NCBI RefSeq assembly: GCF_018860425.1
Contig: NZ_JAHKPI010000025.1
Span: 590,524-654,523, forward strand
Direction of reading: 5' to 3'
Origin: Marinobacter sp. F3R08
GTDB taxonomy: Bacteria > Pseudomonadota > Gammaproteobacteria > Pseudomonadales > Oleiphilaceae
DNA: 64,000 nt
Below, piece by piece: positions 45,209-54,332 of the stretch. Numbering within the stretch: position 1 is the stretch's first letter; the number at the start of each line of letters is the position of its first letter. The notes beneath the pieces are model-generated. The model did no database searches. It was given only the letters and a program-made list of their open reading frames with translations, and was not told the origin of the DNA. The translations under genes were made by a program, and so were the position numbers.

Positions 45209-46129
45209 TTACTCGTGCACCAGGCCGACAAAAATCTCTTCAAGGGAGCTTTCCCGGGTTTGCAGGTCGCGGTAGTCGATACCGAGGTCGCCAAGTGTCC
45301 GGAGCAACCGGGCAACCCCAGCCTGCTCCTGTTGGGAATCGAAGGTGTATATCAGTTCGTAACCATCGTCGGATAACTCGACAGGCTCCAGAGTCAGCTC
45401 ACCCGGTATCTTGTCCAGCTTTTGCTGCAGCTGAAGTCGCAGCTCTTTCTTGCCCAGCTTGGTCATCAACCGGGCCTTGTCTTCCACCAGAATGATTTCG
45501 CCGTTACGGATAACACCGATTCGATCTGCCATTTCCTCGGCTTCTTCGATGTAATGAGTCGTGAGTATGATGGTTACTCCATGCTCGCGAAGTTTACGCA
45601 CCATTTCCCACATATCCCGGCGTAGCTCAACGTCGACCCCTGCCGTGGGCTCATCAAGGAACAGTATCTGCGGTTCATGGGAGAGTGCCTTCGCAATCAT
45701 CAGGCGACGCTTCATGCCGCCGGACAGAGACATGATCCGGTTATTACGTTTGCCCCAGAGAGAGAGGTCTTTCAGCACCTTTTCGATATGTGCTGGCTTG
45801 GGCGGCTTGCCGAACAGACCACGGCTGAATGAGACCGCATTCCAGACGGTTTCGAAGGAATCGGTATTCAGTTCCTGAGGCACCAGCCCTATGGTTCTTC
45901 GGGCCATGCGGTAGTCTTTGATGATGTCGTGGCCAGCGGCTTTCACCTCACCGGAGGAAGGGTTCACGATGCCGCAGATAATACTGATAAGCGTAGTCTT
46001 GCCTGCACCATTAGGGCCAAGCAAGGCGAAGATTTCGCCACGGCGGATTTCCAGGTTGATGTCCTTCAGGGCCTGAAAACCGTCGCCATATACTTTGCTC
46101 AGGTGCTTAACGGAAATATCCGGCTGCAC
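45209..46129 (-). CDS. ABC exporter ATP-binding protein (YadG-like)
   Basis: A 306-residue ATPase: Walker [18 protein letters not shown]-loop VPQELN, signature [15 protein letters not shown], Walker [13 protein letters not shown], and H-loop TTHYIEE. The C-terminal 80 residues are the extension found in ABC-2 type exporters. It is the first gene of an operon with the permease and DUF192. The substrate is unknown. Confidence 0.92.
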   Translation of the reverse strand: MQPDISVKHLSKVYGDGFQALKDINLEIRRGEIFALLGPNGAGKTTLISIICGIVNPSSGEVKAAGHDIIKDYRMARRTIGLVPQELNTDSFETVWNAVSFSRGLFGKPPKPAHIEKVLKDLSLWGKRNNRIMSLSGGMKRRLMIAKALSHEPQILFLDEPTAGVDVELRRDMWEMVRKLREHGVTIILTTHYIEEAEEMADRIGVIRNGEIILVEDKARLMTKLGKKELRLQLQQKLDKIPGELTLEPVELSDDGYELIYTFDSQQEQAGVARLLRTLGDLGIDYRDLQTRESSLEEIFVGLVHE

Positions 46130-46261
46130 GGGCGTGTCCTGTGGTCAGAATGGGTCGAATTGAAGGCGCAGTATTTTCTCATGACTGACACTCATTTAGA
46201 AACCTTTGCCTTGGCGGGAGAAATCTCCATAATGCCCGGCAGGTTTGTTCGGGGTGCCGCT

Positions 46262-46735
46262 ATGTTACGCGCAATAGTAGTTACAGGATTGATTGCCGTG
46301 CTCGTTACTGCCGGCGTTTTCGGTTCGCGTATGCTCCATGACAACGATGGCGACCGGAAGAGCGGGAACGAGAACGCCGTTGTTCCGTGTGATCTTCTGG
46401 AAGAGGGGCCTTGTGTTTGGTCCACCGGGTCAGGAGATTGGAAAGTTACTCTCAGCAATCTGGGGGAGGGTGTCCAGGGCACGGAGTACCGTCTCACGAT
46501 TGAAACTCCGGAACGACCCGAACGGTTTCTCGCCGTTCTACGGGGAGAATCCATGTATATGGGCGAGTATCCAGTTCCGTTAGGCAAGGTTTCGGGCAAT
46601 CAATACTCGGCGCGCTTCACGGCACCATTTTGTACCGTAGATGCCACCATGACATGGCGAATTGATCTGCAAGAGGGGCAAGAGCCCATCAGTAACATCC
46701 CGGTAGGATTGGTTTTTCAGGCTGAGCCGCACTGA
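46262..46735 (+). CDS. Uncharacterised single-pass exported or membrane-anchored protein
   Basis: A 157-residue protein, preferring the ATG at 46262 with GGGG seven bases upstream. It has one N-terminal membrane helix (AIVVTGLIAVLVTAGVFG) and a periplasmic beta-rich part with four cysteines in three clusters, suggesting two disulfides. Earlier in-frame starts at 46232 and 46181 exist. No family is recognised. It is divergent from the YadGH-type exporter. Confidence 0.65.
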   Translation: MLRAIVVTGLIAVLVTAGVFGSRMLHDNDGDRKSGNENAVVPCDLLEEGPCVWSTGSGDWKVTLSNLGEGVQGTEYRLTIETPERPERFLAVLRGESMYMGEYPVPLGKVSGNQYSARFTAPFCTVDATMTWRIDLQEGQEPISNIPVGLVFQAEPH

Positions 46736-46830
46736 ATCTGTCGGCTGACAATCAGCGGGGAACGTGTAAAATCACCCAGGACTATTACCGAATATAAAAA
46801 CACTATACCGCTACAATCAGGGATAACGTG

Positions 46831-47142
46831 ATGGATTACGGAGATAGCGTTCAGAAGGTACTGTTGAGAAAGATCCGCAAGGCAGAGCAGGATCTGATGC
46901 AGTTGAAGCTCGATTATTGCCGATTTGTCTTTGGACTGACACACCGGTCCAGAGTACTGGCTGGAGGCGTGACCTATGTGGTCCGTTCTGTAGATGTAGA
47001 AAGCATGGCCAATACCGACGACGGAGGGTTTACCCGGCCCGAGATCACCGGAACTCGTGAGGATGATCAGGATCAGTTCGAGCCTGTGGCGCTGGGTACC
47101 GATTGGGAGTTGGAAGCCGCACCCAGGCAGGCCGCTAAATAA
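46831..47142 (+). CDS. Conserved hypothetical protein
   Basis: A 103-residue soluble protein starting at the ATG at 46831 (preceded by AGGGA). It begins with a helical, charged stretch (VLLRKIRKAEQDLMQLKL) and ends in an acidic tail. It resembles small conserved hypotheticals of marine gammaproteobacteria, but no function can be named. It is 95 bp after the previous gene on the same strand and overlaps the convergent next gene by 8 bp. Confidence 0.65.
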   Translation: MDYGDSVQKVLLRKIRKAEQDLMQLKLDYCRFVFGLTHRSRVLAGGVTYVVRSVDVESMANTDDGGFTRPEITGTREDDQDQFEPVALGTDWELEAAPRQAAK

Positions 47143-47749
47143 ACGCGTTCGCCGTGATGACTTCGTAGAGGCTTGCCGACGTCGGGACGTACTTGTTCTG
47201 CAACCAGAATTCGGCACCCTCGACTCCCGCCCTGAAACAAGCCAAATGAACAGCACTCGCCGTCAATGTGTCCATGGCCTCGATAGCCTCCGATTGCCGA
47301 ATACCGAGTTTGCGACTGGCGATTTGGGCAACAATGTTAACCAGCATTTCGGAGTGGGGCGTGCTTCTGGCGCAGAGCACAGAGGCGGCACCGTACAGCC
47401 AGGCAGTACCATAAACCTTAACCGCCTCCGGCGCGTTTGAAAGATCCAGGCAGTTCGCCCGGCAGTCCCTGTGTTGAAGACCGGCCAGGATATGGAGCCG
47501 TGTAAGAAGCTCAGCGCGGTCTGGGGCGGTATCGACAACCGGCTTTTTATCCGCCGTAGGCTCTTTAGCGATGCGGTAAGCCCTGTCGGAGCGATGAACC
47601 GCGATGGAATTGCCCGTGTTTGAACAGGTTCTTTGAGGGCCAGTTACCAGGGGCTCTGAACGCACCAGGGCCATCATCCGCATTGCCAGCAACGCCAGCA
47701 GCAACAAAAGCCCCGCCTGAATACAAACAATCAATCCGTCAACAATCAT
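47135..47749 (-). CDS. Hypothetical membrane-anchored protein
   Basis: A 204-residue protein with one N-terminal hydrophobic segment (GLIVCIQAGLLLLLALLAMRMM) and a soluble Cys- and Ala-rich C-terminal part. No family is recognised. The ribosome site is weak (AGAG). It is convergent with the previous gene and 137 bp downstream of the transporter operon on the same strand, so it may be a separate unit. Confidence 0.55.
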   Translation of the reverse strand: MIVDGLIVCIQAGLLLLLALLAMRMMALVRSEPLVTGPQRTCSNTGNSIAVHRSDRAYRIAKEPTADKKPVVDTAPDRAELLTRLHILAGLQHRDCRANCLDLSNAPEAVKVYGTAWLYGAASVLCARSTPHSEMLVNIVAQIASRKLGIRQSEAIEAMDTLTASAVHLACFRAGVEGAEFWLQNKYVPTSASLYEVITANAFI

Positions 47750-47886
47750 CTAGAAGCTCTAAATGTTTCAGAAGGTGATCAAAGTGTAACGGAATGTGTC
47801 CGGTCAATCCCGCCAAAAGGTCGCCATAAACGACTACCGATTTCACTGAAATGATGAAACTGTGACGGAGATCGCACTGATGCTGG

Positions 47887-49353
47887 CTAGCAGGTGGGCA
47901 TGGTCTGCAGGGCAAGTCTGCGTCGAATATATCTACCGAGAGCATCGACGCCAATATTCAGCAGGGCGGTAATCAGTATCAAGACCATGGCTCGGTCAAA
48001 GCGGATGTTCTGGATGGCGCTGTCGACAAAAAAGCCGAGGGTATAGATTCCGAGAATGCCGAGTATCGCGGTCTCTCGCATGATAATTTCCCAGCGGTAA
48101 AACAAAAATGCCAGAAACGATCGGTAAACTCTGGGTACCAGTTCCCAGCTGTAACGGTTGAAACCGGTCGGTGCGTCTGGTCGCAGATGAATGCTGTTGG
48201 TTTGGCGGCCGATCAGGTGCCCAATGATCCCGCCGTTATGTAACGCAAGCGCAACCACTGCCGGAAGCATTGAAGGGCCCCAGAGCTGAAGCAGAATGTA
48301 CGCCAGGATATATTCCGGTGTTGATCGTACGATCACCAGAAAGACATGGCCGGTTGTGCGCCGCACCGGACCTCCAAAATGGTTGGAGATCAAAGGGAAG
48401 GCGAGCAGGGTAAGTATGCCGGTGACCACAAGCGCAATCTGGGTCAGTATGACTGTATTCCAGATGCCAGGCATGGCCTCATTGACCATGAGATCGGATA
48501 ACCATGGGATCATGCCTGAAAGGCCTTCACCGTCCCGAAGGGGGCTGGGAACGATGTCTTCCGTGAAAAAGCGCTCCACATTGCCCCAGACAATGGGTAG
48601 CCCCTCGCCCAGAAAGAAGGGCGCACCCAGAATATAGACTGGTAGAAGTTTGGGGCGGACCCAGAGAGGCATGGTGGCGATCAATACATAAAACAGGATC
48701 AGCATAGCGCCGGCATCCGAATACAGGCCCTGGGAAAACGAGCTTTCCAGATAGAAGCCGAGGGTCGGCAGCCCTACAAACCCGAGAATGGCGCTGGAGC
48801 GAAGACCGCACTCGAGGCGATAGGCTGTGTAGGTGCGAAGCTGCACCCAGCAGTCGGGAATCCGCGTGTAGAGAAACGCAGCAATAACTCCGGTGCCCGG
48901 AGGCAGTAGGCGTCCCGGTTCCGGGTCGGTCTCATCCAGTATTTCGGAATACACCTTTGCAAAAATCCCGGAATAAGGAATGGCGATCGCCAACACGCCA
49001 GTTAATGGATGAAAACCGAAAAACTGAAGAAAGATCAAGGCCCAGAAGAGTTCATGAATCGCTCTCACAAAGGCGCAGAATATTCGTACCGGCAGGAAGC
49101 GATAGACCAGGGACAGTATAAAGCCACAGACGCTTCCCAATGCCACACCAACAAACGCAAACGCAACGGTTCTCAGCAGGGCGGTCATCAGGCCCTCGCT
49201 GCTAAAGAAGTTGGGCGTGACAACGCCCAGGAAAAAATTGCCAAGGTCTCGCCAGGGGTTTGATGCGGTGATGGCAATATCCGCAAACAGCAGGCTGACG
49301 AGAGCGACGGCTACAAAAACAAGGCTGATTCGAACCGTTTGCGATGACAACAT
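47887..49353 (-). CDS. ABC importer permease, PhnE-type tandem fusion (putative selenium-compound importer)
   Basis: A 488-residue membrane protein made of two PhnE-like permease halves. Each half ends with a cytoplasmic loop before a last helix (SAILGFVGLPTLGFYLE in the first, ETAILGILGIYTLGFFVD in the second). It belongs to an importer set (binding protein, ATPase, permease) next to senB and selD. Phosphonate-type importers are the general family, but the neighbours point to selenium compounds such as selenate or selenite. The substrate is inferred. Confidence 0.85.
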   Translation of the reverse strand: MLSSQTVRISLVFVAVALVSLLFADIAITASNPWRDLGNFFLGVVTPNFFSSEGLMTALLRTVAFAFVGVALGSVCGFILSLVYRFLPVRIFCAFVRAIHELFWALIFLQFFGFHPLTGVLAIAIPYSGIFAKVYSEILDETDPEPGRLLPPGTGVIAAFLYTRIPDCWVQLRTYTAYRLECGLRSSAILGFVGLPTLGFYLESSFSQGLYSDAGAMLILFYVLIATMPLWVRPKLLPVYILGAPFFLGEGLPIVWGNVERFFTEDIVPSPLRDGEGLSGMIPWLSDLMVNEAMPGIWNTVILTQIALVVTGILTLLAFPLISNHFGGPVRRTTGHVFLVIVRSTPEYILAYILLQLWGPSMLPAVVALALHNGGIIGHLIGRQTNSIHLRPDAPTGFNRYSWELVPRVYRSFLAFLFYRWEIIMRETAILGILGIYTLGFFVDSAIQNIRFDRAMVLILITALLNIGVDALGRYIRRRLALQTMPTC

Positions 49354-49369
49354 CAGAGTGGCCGCCTAC

Positions 49370-50020
49370 CTAGTACAGTGACGTAATGTCGGTCGCCGAC
49401 AGGCGCTCGCTGGATTCATCCAGGACGATCTGACCATCCTGAACCCCGACAATCCGGTTGCAGTATTCAAGAGCAATCTCGATATCGTGAAGGGCGATAA
49501 CACTTGTCTGAAAGCGTTCCTTTAACAACCCCATTACCTGATGGGCCATGGGACCATCGAGGGCTGAAATGGGTTCATCGGCGAGAAGTACCGGGGCGTT
49601 TCGATACAAGGCGCGTGCTATAGCCACACGCTGGCGCTGCCCCCCGGAGAGTGAGGCTGTTGGCAGCCATAATTTCTCTGCCATTCCCAGAGCCTTCATC
49701 AGTTCACGTACGTTGTCACGGTCTCCGGAACGTGGACGGATCAGGGTCAGGATGTTGTACCAGGTGGAGTGCTTATCAAGTTGGCCCATGAAGACGTTAT
49801 GAAACACAGGCAGAGCATTTACCAGGCCGAGGTCCTGGGGCACCAGAGAAGACTCCCGGTTTACCCGTTCATGAATCAGTCGGATCAGTGTCGATTTGCC
49901 AGCACCACTTTTGCCAACCAGGGCGACCTGTTCCCCCTGTTTCACGCTCAGCGACAGCGGGCCAATGACCCGCTTGCCGCCGAAAGAGGCCGTCAGGCCT
50001 GAAAGATCGAAGCCCGACAT
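49370..50020 (-). CDS. ABC importer ATPase, PhnC-like (unusually compact)
   Basis: A 216-residue ATPase with Walker A GKSGAGKSTLIRLI, Q-loop SSLVPQD, signature LSGGQRQRVAIARAL and Walker B VLLADEPISALDG. Only about 13 residues separate Walker A from the Q-loop, where typical PhnC has roughly 45, so the antiparallel beta subdomain is reduced. The total is about 35 residues shorter than usual. It overlaps the binding-protein gene by 1 bp. It energises the PhnE-like permease. Confidence 0.87.
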   Translation of the reverse strand: MSGFDLSGLTASFGGKRVIGPLSLSVKQGEQVALVGKSGAGKSTLIRLIHERVNRESSLVPQDLGLVNALPVFHNVFMGQLDKHSTWYNILTLIRPRSGDRDNVRELMKALGMAEKLWLPTASLSGGQRQRVAIARALYRNAPVLLADEPISALDGPMAHQVMGLLKERFQTSVIALHDIEIALEYCNRIVGVQDGQIVLDESSERLSATDITSLY

Positions 50021-50895
50021 CAGTCCAGAATTCCGATCTCTTCCGCTGTTGTGCGAATGGGCTCGTAGTCATCGTTAGACGCGGGGATGAAGCCGGAACG
50101 GGGGAAACTCTCAAGCAGCTTCTGATCGTCCAGATTCAGCAGCGCTTCAGTTACCCGTTTTTTAAAGCCATCACCAAAACGCTCGTTGACGTCACCCCGG
50201 ATGGTCCACTGGTAATCGGGGTAAGGAGGGGTAGCCCAGACTACCTGGACGGCGTCGGTATCAATATTTCCGTCGGCCAGTTCTTTTTCCCAAACCTGAA
50301 AGTTCAGGGCGCCAACCTGATAGGTGCCGGCTTCAACCAGGCGCAGAGTACGGGTGTGGTTGCCACTGAAACCAACTCTGTTGAAAAAGTCTTCAGGCTG
50401 AGCACCAAACACGTCTCGAATGTAGAACTCGGGCATCAGGCGGCCTGACGTGGATCCTTTTGAGCCAAACGTGAAGGTTTTTTCCTGCAGGTCCTCTTTG
50501 AGTTCTGAAAGCTCATCGGCTGGCTTGATACCGGTGTTGGTATTGGCGATAAAGTAGGTCTGGAATGCTTCATCTTCAACACCCTGGGCAATTGCCTCGG
50601 ATCCCGGTACCAGACGTCGTGCCTGAACGCCGGAAAGTCCGCCAAACCAGGCGAGTTGGACCTGATTGTTGCGGAATGCGGAAACCGCCGCAGCATAGGA
50701 TTTCACCGGTATGTAACGGACGTCCACGTCAAGCTCTTCGGAGAGGTAATCGGCAACACCCTGGAACCGCTCCACCAATTTAGTTTCATCTTCATCGGGG
50801 ATCGCAGTGAACACAAACGTTTCTGCAGATGCCGATGCGGCCGTGAAACAGAAAAAACTGGTAATCAACAACTTCCGTATAAGATTATGAGCCAT
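50020..50895 (-). CDS. ABC importer substrate-binding protein, putative selenate branch of PhnD family
   Basis: A 291-residue periplasmic binding protein. The signal peptide (LLITSFFCFTAASASA) is cut before ETFVFTAIPDED. The mature part is PhnD-like, with VADYLSEELDVDVRYIPVKSYAAAV, a WFGGLSG ligand-contact turn and FTFGSKGSTSGRLMP. From memory the TIGR04553 branch (putative selenate binding protein) shares this pattern and co-occurs with SelD. The first gene of the importer operon, divergent from senB across 177 bp. Phosphonate or phosphate-type ligands remain possible. Confidence 0.85.
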   Translation of the reverse strand: MAHNLIRKLLITSFFCFTAASASAETFVFTAIPDEDETKLVERFQGVADYLSEELDVDVRYIPVKSYAAAVSAFRNNQVQLAWFGGLSGVQARRLVPGSEAIAQGVEDEAFQTYFIANTNTGIKPADELSELKEDLQEKTFTFGSKGSTSGRLMPEFYIRDVFGAQPEDFFNRVGFSGNHTRTLRLVEAGTYQVGALNFQVWEKELADGNIDTDAVQVVWATPPYPDYQWTIRGDVNERFGDGFKKRVTEALLNLDDQKLLESFPRSGFIPASNDDYEPIRTTAEEIGILD

Positions 50896-51072
50896 AGGAG
50901 TTCCTTAGATTGCCGGACTGTTAGGGTTGTGCTTTGAGGGGAGTCAGTGCTTCCCGGTGCCCTGAAGGATACATCGATTTACGTTAACTCTGAACAGCTT
51001 TGCGGTTTGCGGTACCGATTAGTCTGTACGCCGACACTCAAATTTTCAGCAACATGGCTCTGAGCGAAGGCT

Positions 51073-52059
51073 ATGAAACTCATCATAAACACACCGTCAC
51101 AGCCTGATTCGAAAGCGGGAAACCGGGCAACCGCAGAGCGTTGGAAAATGCTTCTCGAAAAGGCTGGTCACACGGTTGAGGTCGTTACTCAATATCACGG
51201 CGAAACCTGCGATATGCTACTGGCGCTGCATGCCTGGCGAAGCATAGATGCCATTCGCAGGTTCCGTGACACCTGGCCCAGAAAGCCCCTGATTGTTGCC
51301 CTCACTGGAACGGATATCTACCGCCACCAATACGAATATCCGGATGACACCCGGTTTTCCATGACCGAGGCAGATGCGCTGATTGGTCTGCATGATCTGG
51401 TCGCCAATGACATTCCCGATCAGTTTGCAGAGAAATTGATTTGTCTGTACCAGTCGACCGATGAGTTCCAGTTTCTTCCGGTGCAGGATATTGCCAGGAA
51501 TGCTGGCGCATTCACTGTATGCGTGATTGGCCATCTCAGAGATGAAAAGGATTCGTTACGCGCTGCCTATGCAGCCCGGTTGTTACCGGAGACATCGGCG
51601 ATACGGGTAGTCTGTGCCGGTAAAGCCCACAATGAAGACTGGCAACAGAAAGCCGAATTTGAAATGAGCGAAAATCCGCGCTTTCAATGGCTCGGACAAA
51701 TTGAGAAGGCAGACATCCGGCAGTTGATGGTTCAAAGTCAGGTAATGGTGATCAGTTCTGTGATGGAAGGTGGGGCGAATGTGATATCGGAAGCCTGCCG
51801 GGCTGGTTTGCCAGTAATAGCATCGGATATCCCCGGAAATATAGGGCTATTGGGGCGGGACTATGCCGGGTATTTCCCGGTGGGCGACGAAGGGGCATTG
51901 TGTGAACTACTTTATCGTGCCGAGATCGATCCCGGGTTCCTCGCTACTCTGAAGAATCAGACGAGAAAGCTGGCCGAACGTTTTGTACCTGAAAAGGAAC
52001 TGGCATCCCTGGAGCAGGCATTACGCCTTGCAATGCAGGGATGCTCAGAGCGTCTTTAG
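51073..52059 (+). CDS. senB: Selenosugar synthase SenB (glycosyltransferase)
   Basis: A 328-residue GT-B-fold glycosyltransferase. It has a short N-terminal strand (MKLIINTPS), the TGTDIYRHQ stretch and the C-terminal donor site EGGANVISEACRAGLPVIASD (glutamate pair). It matches the TIGR04348 family, identified as SenB in selenoneine synthesis, where it joins selenophosphate to a UDP-sugar to form a selenosugar. Its neighbours, a SelD fusion and a PhnD-type importer, fit that role. The companion senA is not in this window. It overlaps the convergent selD stop by 4 bp. Confidence 0.85.
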   Translation: MKLIINTPSQPDSKAGNRATAERWKMLLEKAGHTVEVVTQYHGETCDMLLALHAWRSIDAIRRFRDTWPRKPLIVALTGTDIYRHQYEYPDDTRFSMTEADALIGLHDLVANDIPDQFAEKLICLYQSTDEFQFLPVQDIARNAGAFTVCVIGHLRDEKDSLRAAYAARLLPETSAIRVVCAGKAHNEDWQQKAEFEMSENPRFQWLGQIEKADIRQLMVQSQVMVISSVMEGGANVISEACRAGLPVIASDIPGNIGLLGRDYAGYFPVGDEGALCELLYRAEIDPGFLATLKNQTRKLAERFVPEKELASLEQALRLAMQGCSERL

Positions 52060-54332
52060 TCCCGCAGAGTAATGGGCTCGATAGGACCTGATTCGTCCTG
52101 GGGAGTGATTCGGCCAATAATGGCAGCATGAGGGTAACCCAGAGTTCGTAGCTCCCGAACACAGTCTTCGGCTTTGTCTGCGCCAACGCTGGCAAGTAAA
52201 CCACCTGCGGTTTGGGGGTCGAAGATCAATGGGTATCGTGGGTGGTTGACCCAGGCTTGCTGATCCCGGATGCCCCGGCGAAGCCGAATGTTTGCCGGTT
52301 GCAGTGAGCTTAGAATGCCCGCTGCTGCGGTATCTTCTGCCCCCGGAAGGATCGGGATGGCAGAGAGAGACAGTTCGGCATCGACACCAGAGGGTTTTGT
52401 CATTTCAACCAGGTGACCAAGCAGTCCGAAACCGGTTACATCCGTACAGGCTTTTGAACCGAACTTACGGAGACAATCCGCCGCAGACTTGTTGGACTGG
52501 ACCATCGAGGCAAGGGCAGAGTCAATCCAGCGGCCCTTGGCGGCCAGTCTGGCATGAGCGGCAAAGAGCGTACCTGTGCCAATCGGTTTGGTGATGATCA
52601 ACAGGTCTCCGGCTTTGAGTCCGCCTTTGCTCATGACCTGTTCTGGTTCAATCAGCCCGTTGACGGCAAAGCCCAAAGCAAGTTCCTTGCCTTCGCCGGT
52701 GTGTCCGCCAACCAGTGCGCAGCCTGCTTCATTAAGTACTTCAACAGCACCGGACATCATCTGATAAACAACATCCTCAACCTTGGATTCTATGCCATAG
52801 GGCACCGTTGCCACGGCGGTAGCACTCTGTGCTTCGGCACCCATGGCAAAGACGTCTCCCAGACTGTGATTGGCTGCGACCTTACCGAAGATATAGGGGT
52901 CGTCGATGAAAGCGCGGAAGAAGTCCACGGTATGCACCACGGCTTTGCCTGGCGGTACTTTCAGAACGGCCGCATCATCCGGAGCGTGAAGGCCAATGAG
53001 AATGTCATCCCGCTCAATGGGACGGAGTTGCCCCAATGCCCGCGAAAGAACATTGCTGCCTACCTTGGCTCCGCAACCACCACAGCGCATGGCCACAGCC
53101 GATATGGCCTGAGACGCTTCCTCGGCGTTTTGTGCTGCAGCGGTATCCGGTAATCTGGATACTTCCTCCATAGGCGGAAGGTCTGTGAATTTTTTCATGA
53201 ACCGCCGATCAATCCAGTCCTTCCAGCGCCAGACCAGTGCGCCACTGAACTGCTTCTCTCCGCGGGAGGCGACAGCGTTTTTATCACCAGTGCTGATCAA
53301 TGCCAGCCACTTCTTCTGGGGTTTGAAATTCTTCGGACTCTTGCCGATGGCCATACGTTTCAGATTGCCGGCCAGTGGCGGACCTTGTCTGACTGCGAAA
53401 ACACCGGCCTTTTCCCGCGGATGATTCACGACATTGGCGATGTCACCGGCTGCGAAAATGCTGTCATCGTTCTCGACCTGTAAGGTGTCGCGAACTCTCA
53501 GGAACAGACCTTCATCCAGCGCGAGTCCTGTTTCCTTGAGCCACTCGGGGCCGCCGGCCCGGGTAACCCAGAGGACTTCGTCGGTTTGCAGGACTTCACC
53601 GGAATCTGACGTCAATAGTCCTTTTTCCACCTTGTTTATGGGCGATCCAAGATGAACGGTGACATTGCGCTCGGATAAGGTCCTGCGAAATATCTCGCGA
53701 ACCTCGGGGTTGTGTGTAGGCAGTATGTCGTTGGCTGCGTCAAAGAGGTGGAAATGGAGTTGCCCGGGGTCTTTGCCGCGTTGTTTGAGCTCGGACTGCA
53801 GGCGAAACTGCATAGCCAGGGTGAGTTCGACGCCACCGGCTCCGGCGCCAACGACGGCCACGGTAAGCGGCCCCTCATGGTTTTCAATGCGAGAGAGCAG
53901 GGCAAGCCAGCGATTGTTGAAGCCAGTGATAGGCTTTACCGGGACAGCGTGGTCTGAGGCGCCCTCAACCTCATTGACCTGAGGGGACGAACCAATATTA
54001 ATGGAAAGTACGTCGTAAGGTACGTCGGGGCGGTCGCGGCATATAACCTGTTTTTTTTGACGATCGATGCCTGTGGCTTCAGAGCGGTAGAAGCGTGCAC
54101 CGGCGTATTCTGCCAGGCGGCTCAGATCGATATGAACATCATCGTAGCTGTAGTGGCCAGCCACATAGCCGGGAAGCATACCGGAGTAAGGGGTGTGGGT
54201 GTCGCGGCAAATCAAGGTCAGGCGCACGCCGGGGACCGGGTTCATGGCGAACCGCTTCAGTACCCCGACGTGACTGTGCCCGCCGCCAATCAGGACAATG
54301 TCCCGTAATACAGGCTGGTCAGGCGTTTGCAT
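52056..54332 (-). CDS. selD: Selenide, water dikinase with N-terminal flavin oxidoreductase domain
   Basis: A 758-residue fusion. Residues 1-about 385 form an FAD/NAD(P) oxidoreductase (IVLIGGGHSHVGVLKRF, AVVGAGAGGVELTLA, SIFAAGDIANV). Residues about 410-758 are selenophosphate synthetase. The catalytic cysteine is Cys420 and the lysine is Lys423 (CGAK), matching Cys17 and Lys20 of E. coli SelD, with Ala422 at the position of Cys19. It has no Sec codon. SelD makes selenophosphate from selenide and ATP; the fused flavoprotein may reduce selenium to selenide. Start shares one base with the upstream gene's stop. Confidence 0.93.
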   Translation of the reverse strand: MQTPDQPVLRDIVLIGGGHSHVGVLKRFAMNPVPGVRLTLICRDTHTPYSGMLPGYVAGHYSYDDVHIDLSRLAEYAGARFYRSEATGIDRQKKQVICRDRPDVPYDVLSINIGSSPQVNEVEGASDHAVPVKPITGFNNRWLALLSRIENHEGPLTVAVVGAGAGGVELTLAMQFRLQSELKQRGKDPGQLHFHLFDAANDILPTHNPEVREIFRRTLSERNVTVHLGSPINKVEKGLLTSDSGEVLQTDEVLWVTRAGGPEWLKETGLALDEGLFLRVRDTLQVENDDSIFAAGDIANVVNHPREKAGVFAVRQGPPLAGNLKRMAIGKSPKNFKPQKKWLALISTGDKNAVASRGEKQFSGALVWRWKDWIDRRFMKKFTDLPPMEEVSRLPDTAAAQNAEEASQAISAVAMRCGGCGAKVGSNVLSRALGQLRPIERDDILIGLHAPDDAAVLKVPPGKAVVHTVDFFRAFIDDPYIFGKVAANHSLGDVFAMGAEAQSATAVATVPYGIESKVEDVVYQMMSGAVEVLNEAGCALVGGHTGEGKELALGFAVNGLIEPEQVMSKGGLKAGDLLIITKPIGTGTLFAAHARLAAKGRWIDSALASMVQSNKSAADCLRKFGSKACTDVTGFGLLGHLVEMTKPSGVDAELSLSAIPILPGAEDTAAAGILSSLQPANIRLRRGIRDQQAWVNHPRYPLIFDPQTAGGLLASVGADKAEDCVRELRTLGYPHAAIIGRITPQDESGPIEPITLRD

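Noticed and set aside
45929..46261. N-terminal extension of the 46262-46735 protein back to 45929.
   Set aside because: It would overlap the YadG-like gene on the other strand by about 200 bp and adds no conserved sequence. Starts at 46181 or 46232 are weaker than the ATG at 46262.
47887..50895. A plain phosphonate importer (phnCDE).
   Set aside because: There are no phosphonate-degradation genes in the window. The neighbouring senB and selD and the remembered separate selenate branch fit better. It is kept only as an alternative.
53080..53110. Possible selenocysteine in SelD.
   Set aside because: The catalytic position is an ordinary Cys codon (Cys420), with no in-frame TGA in the SelD region.
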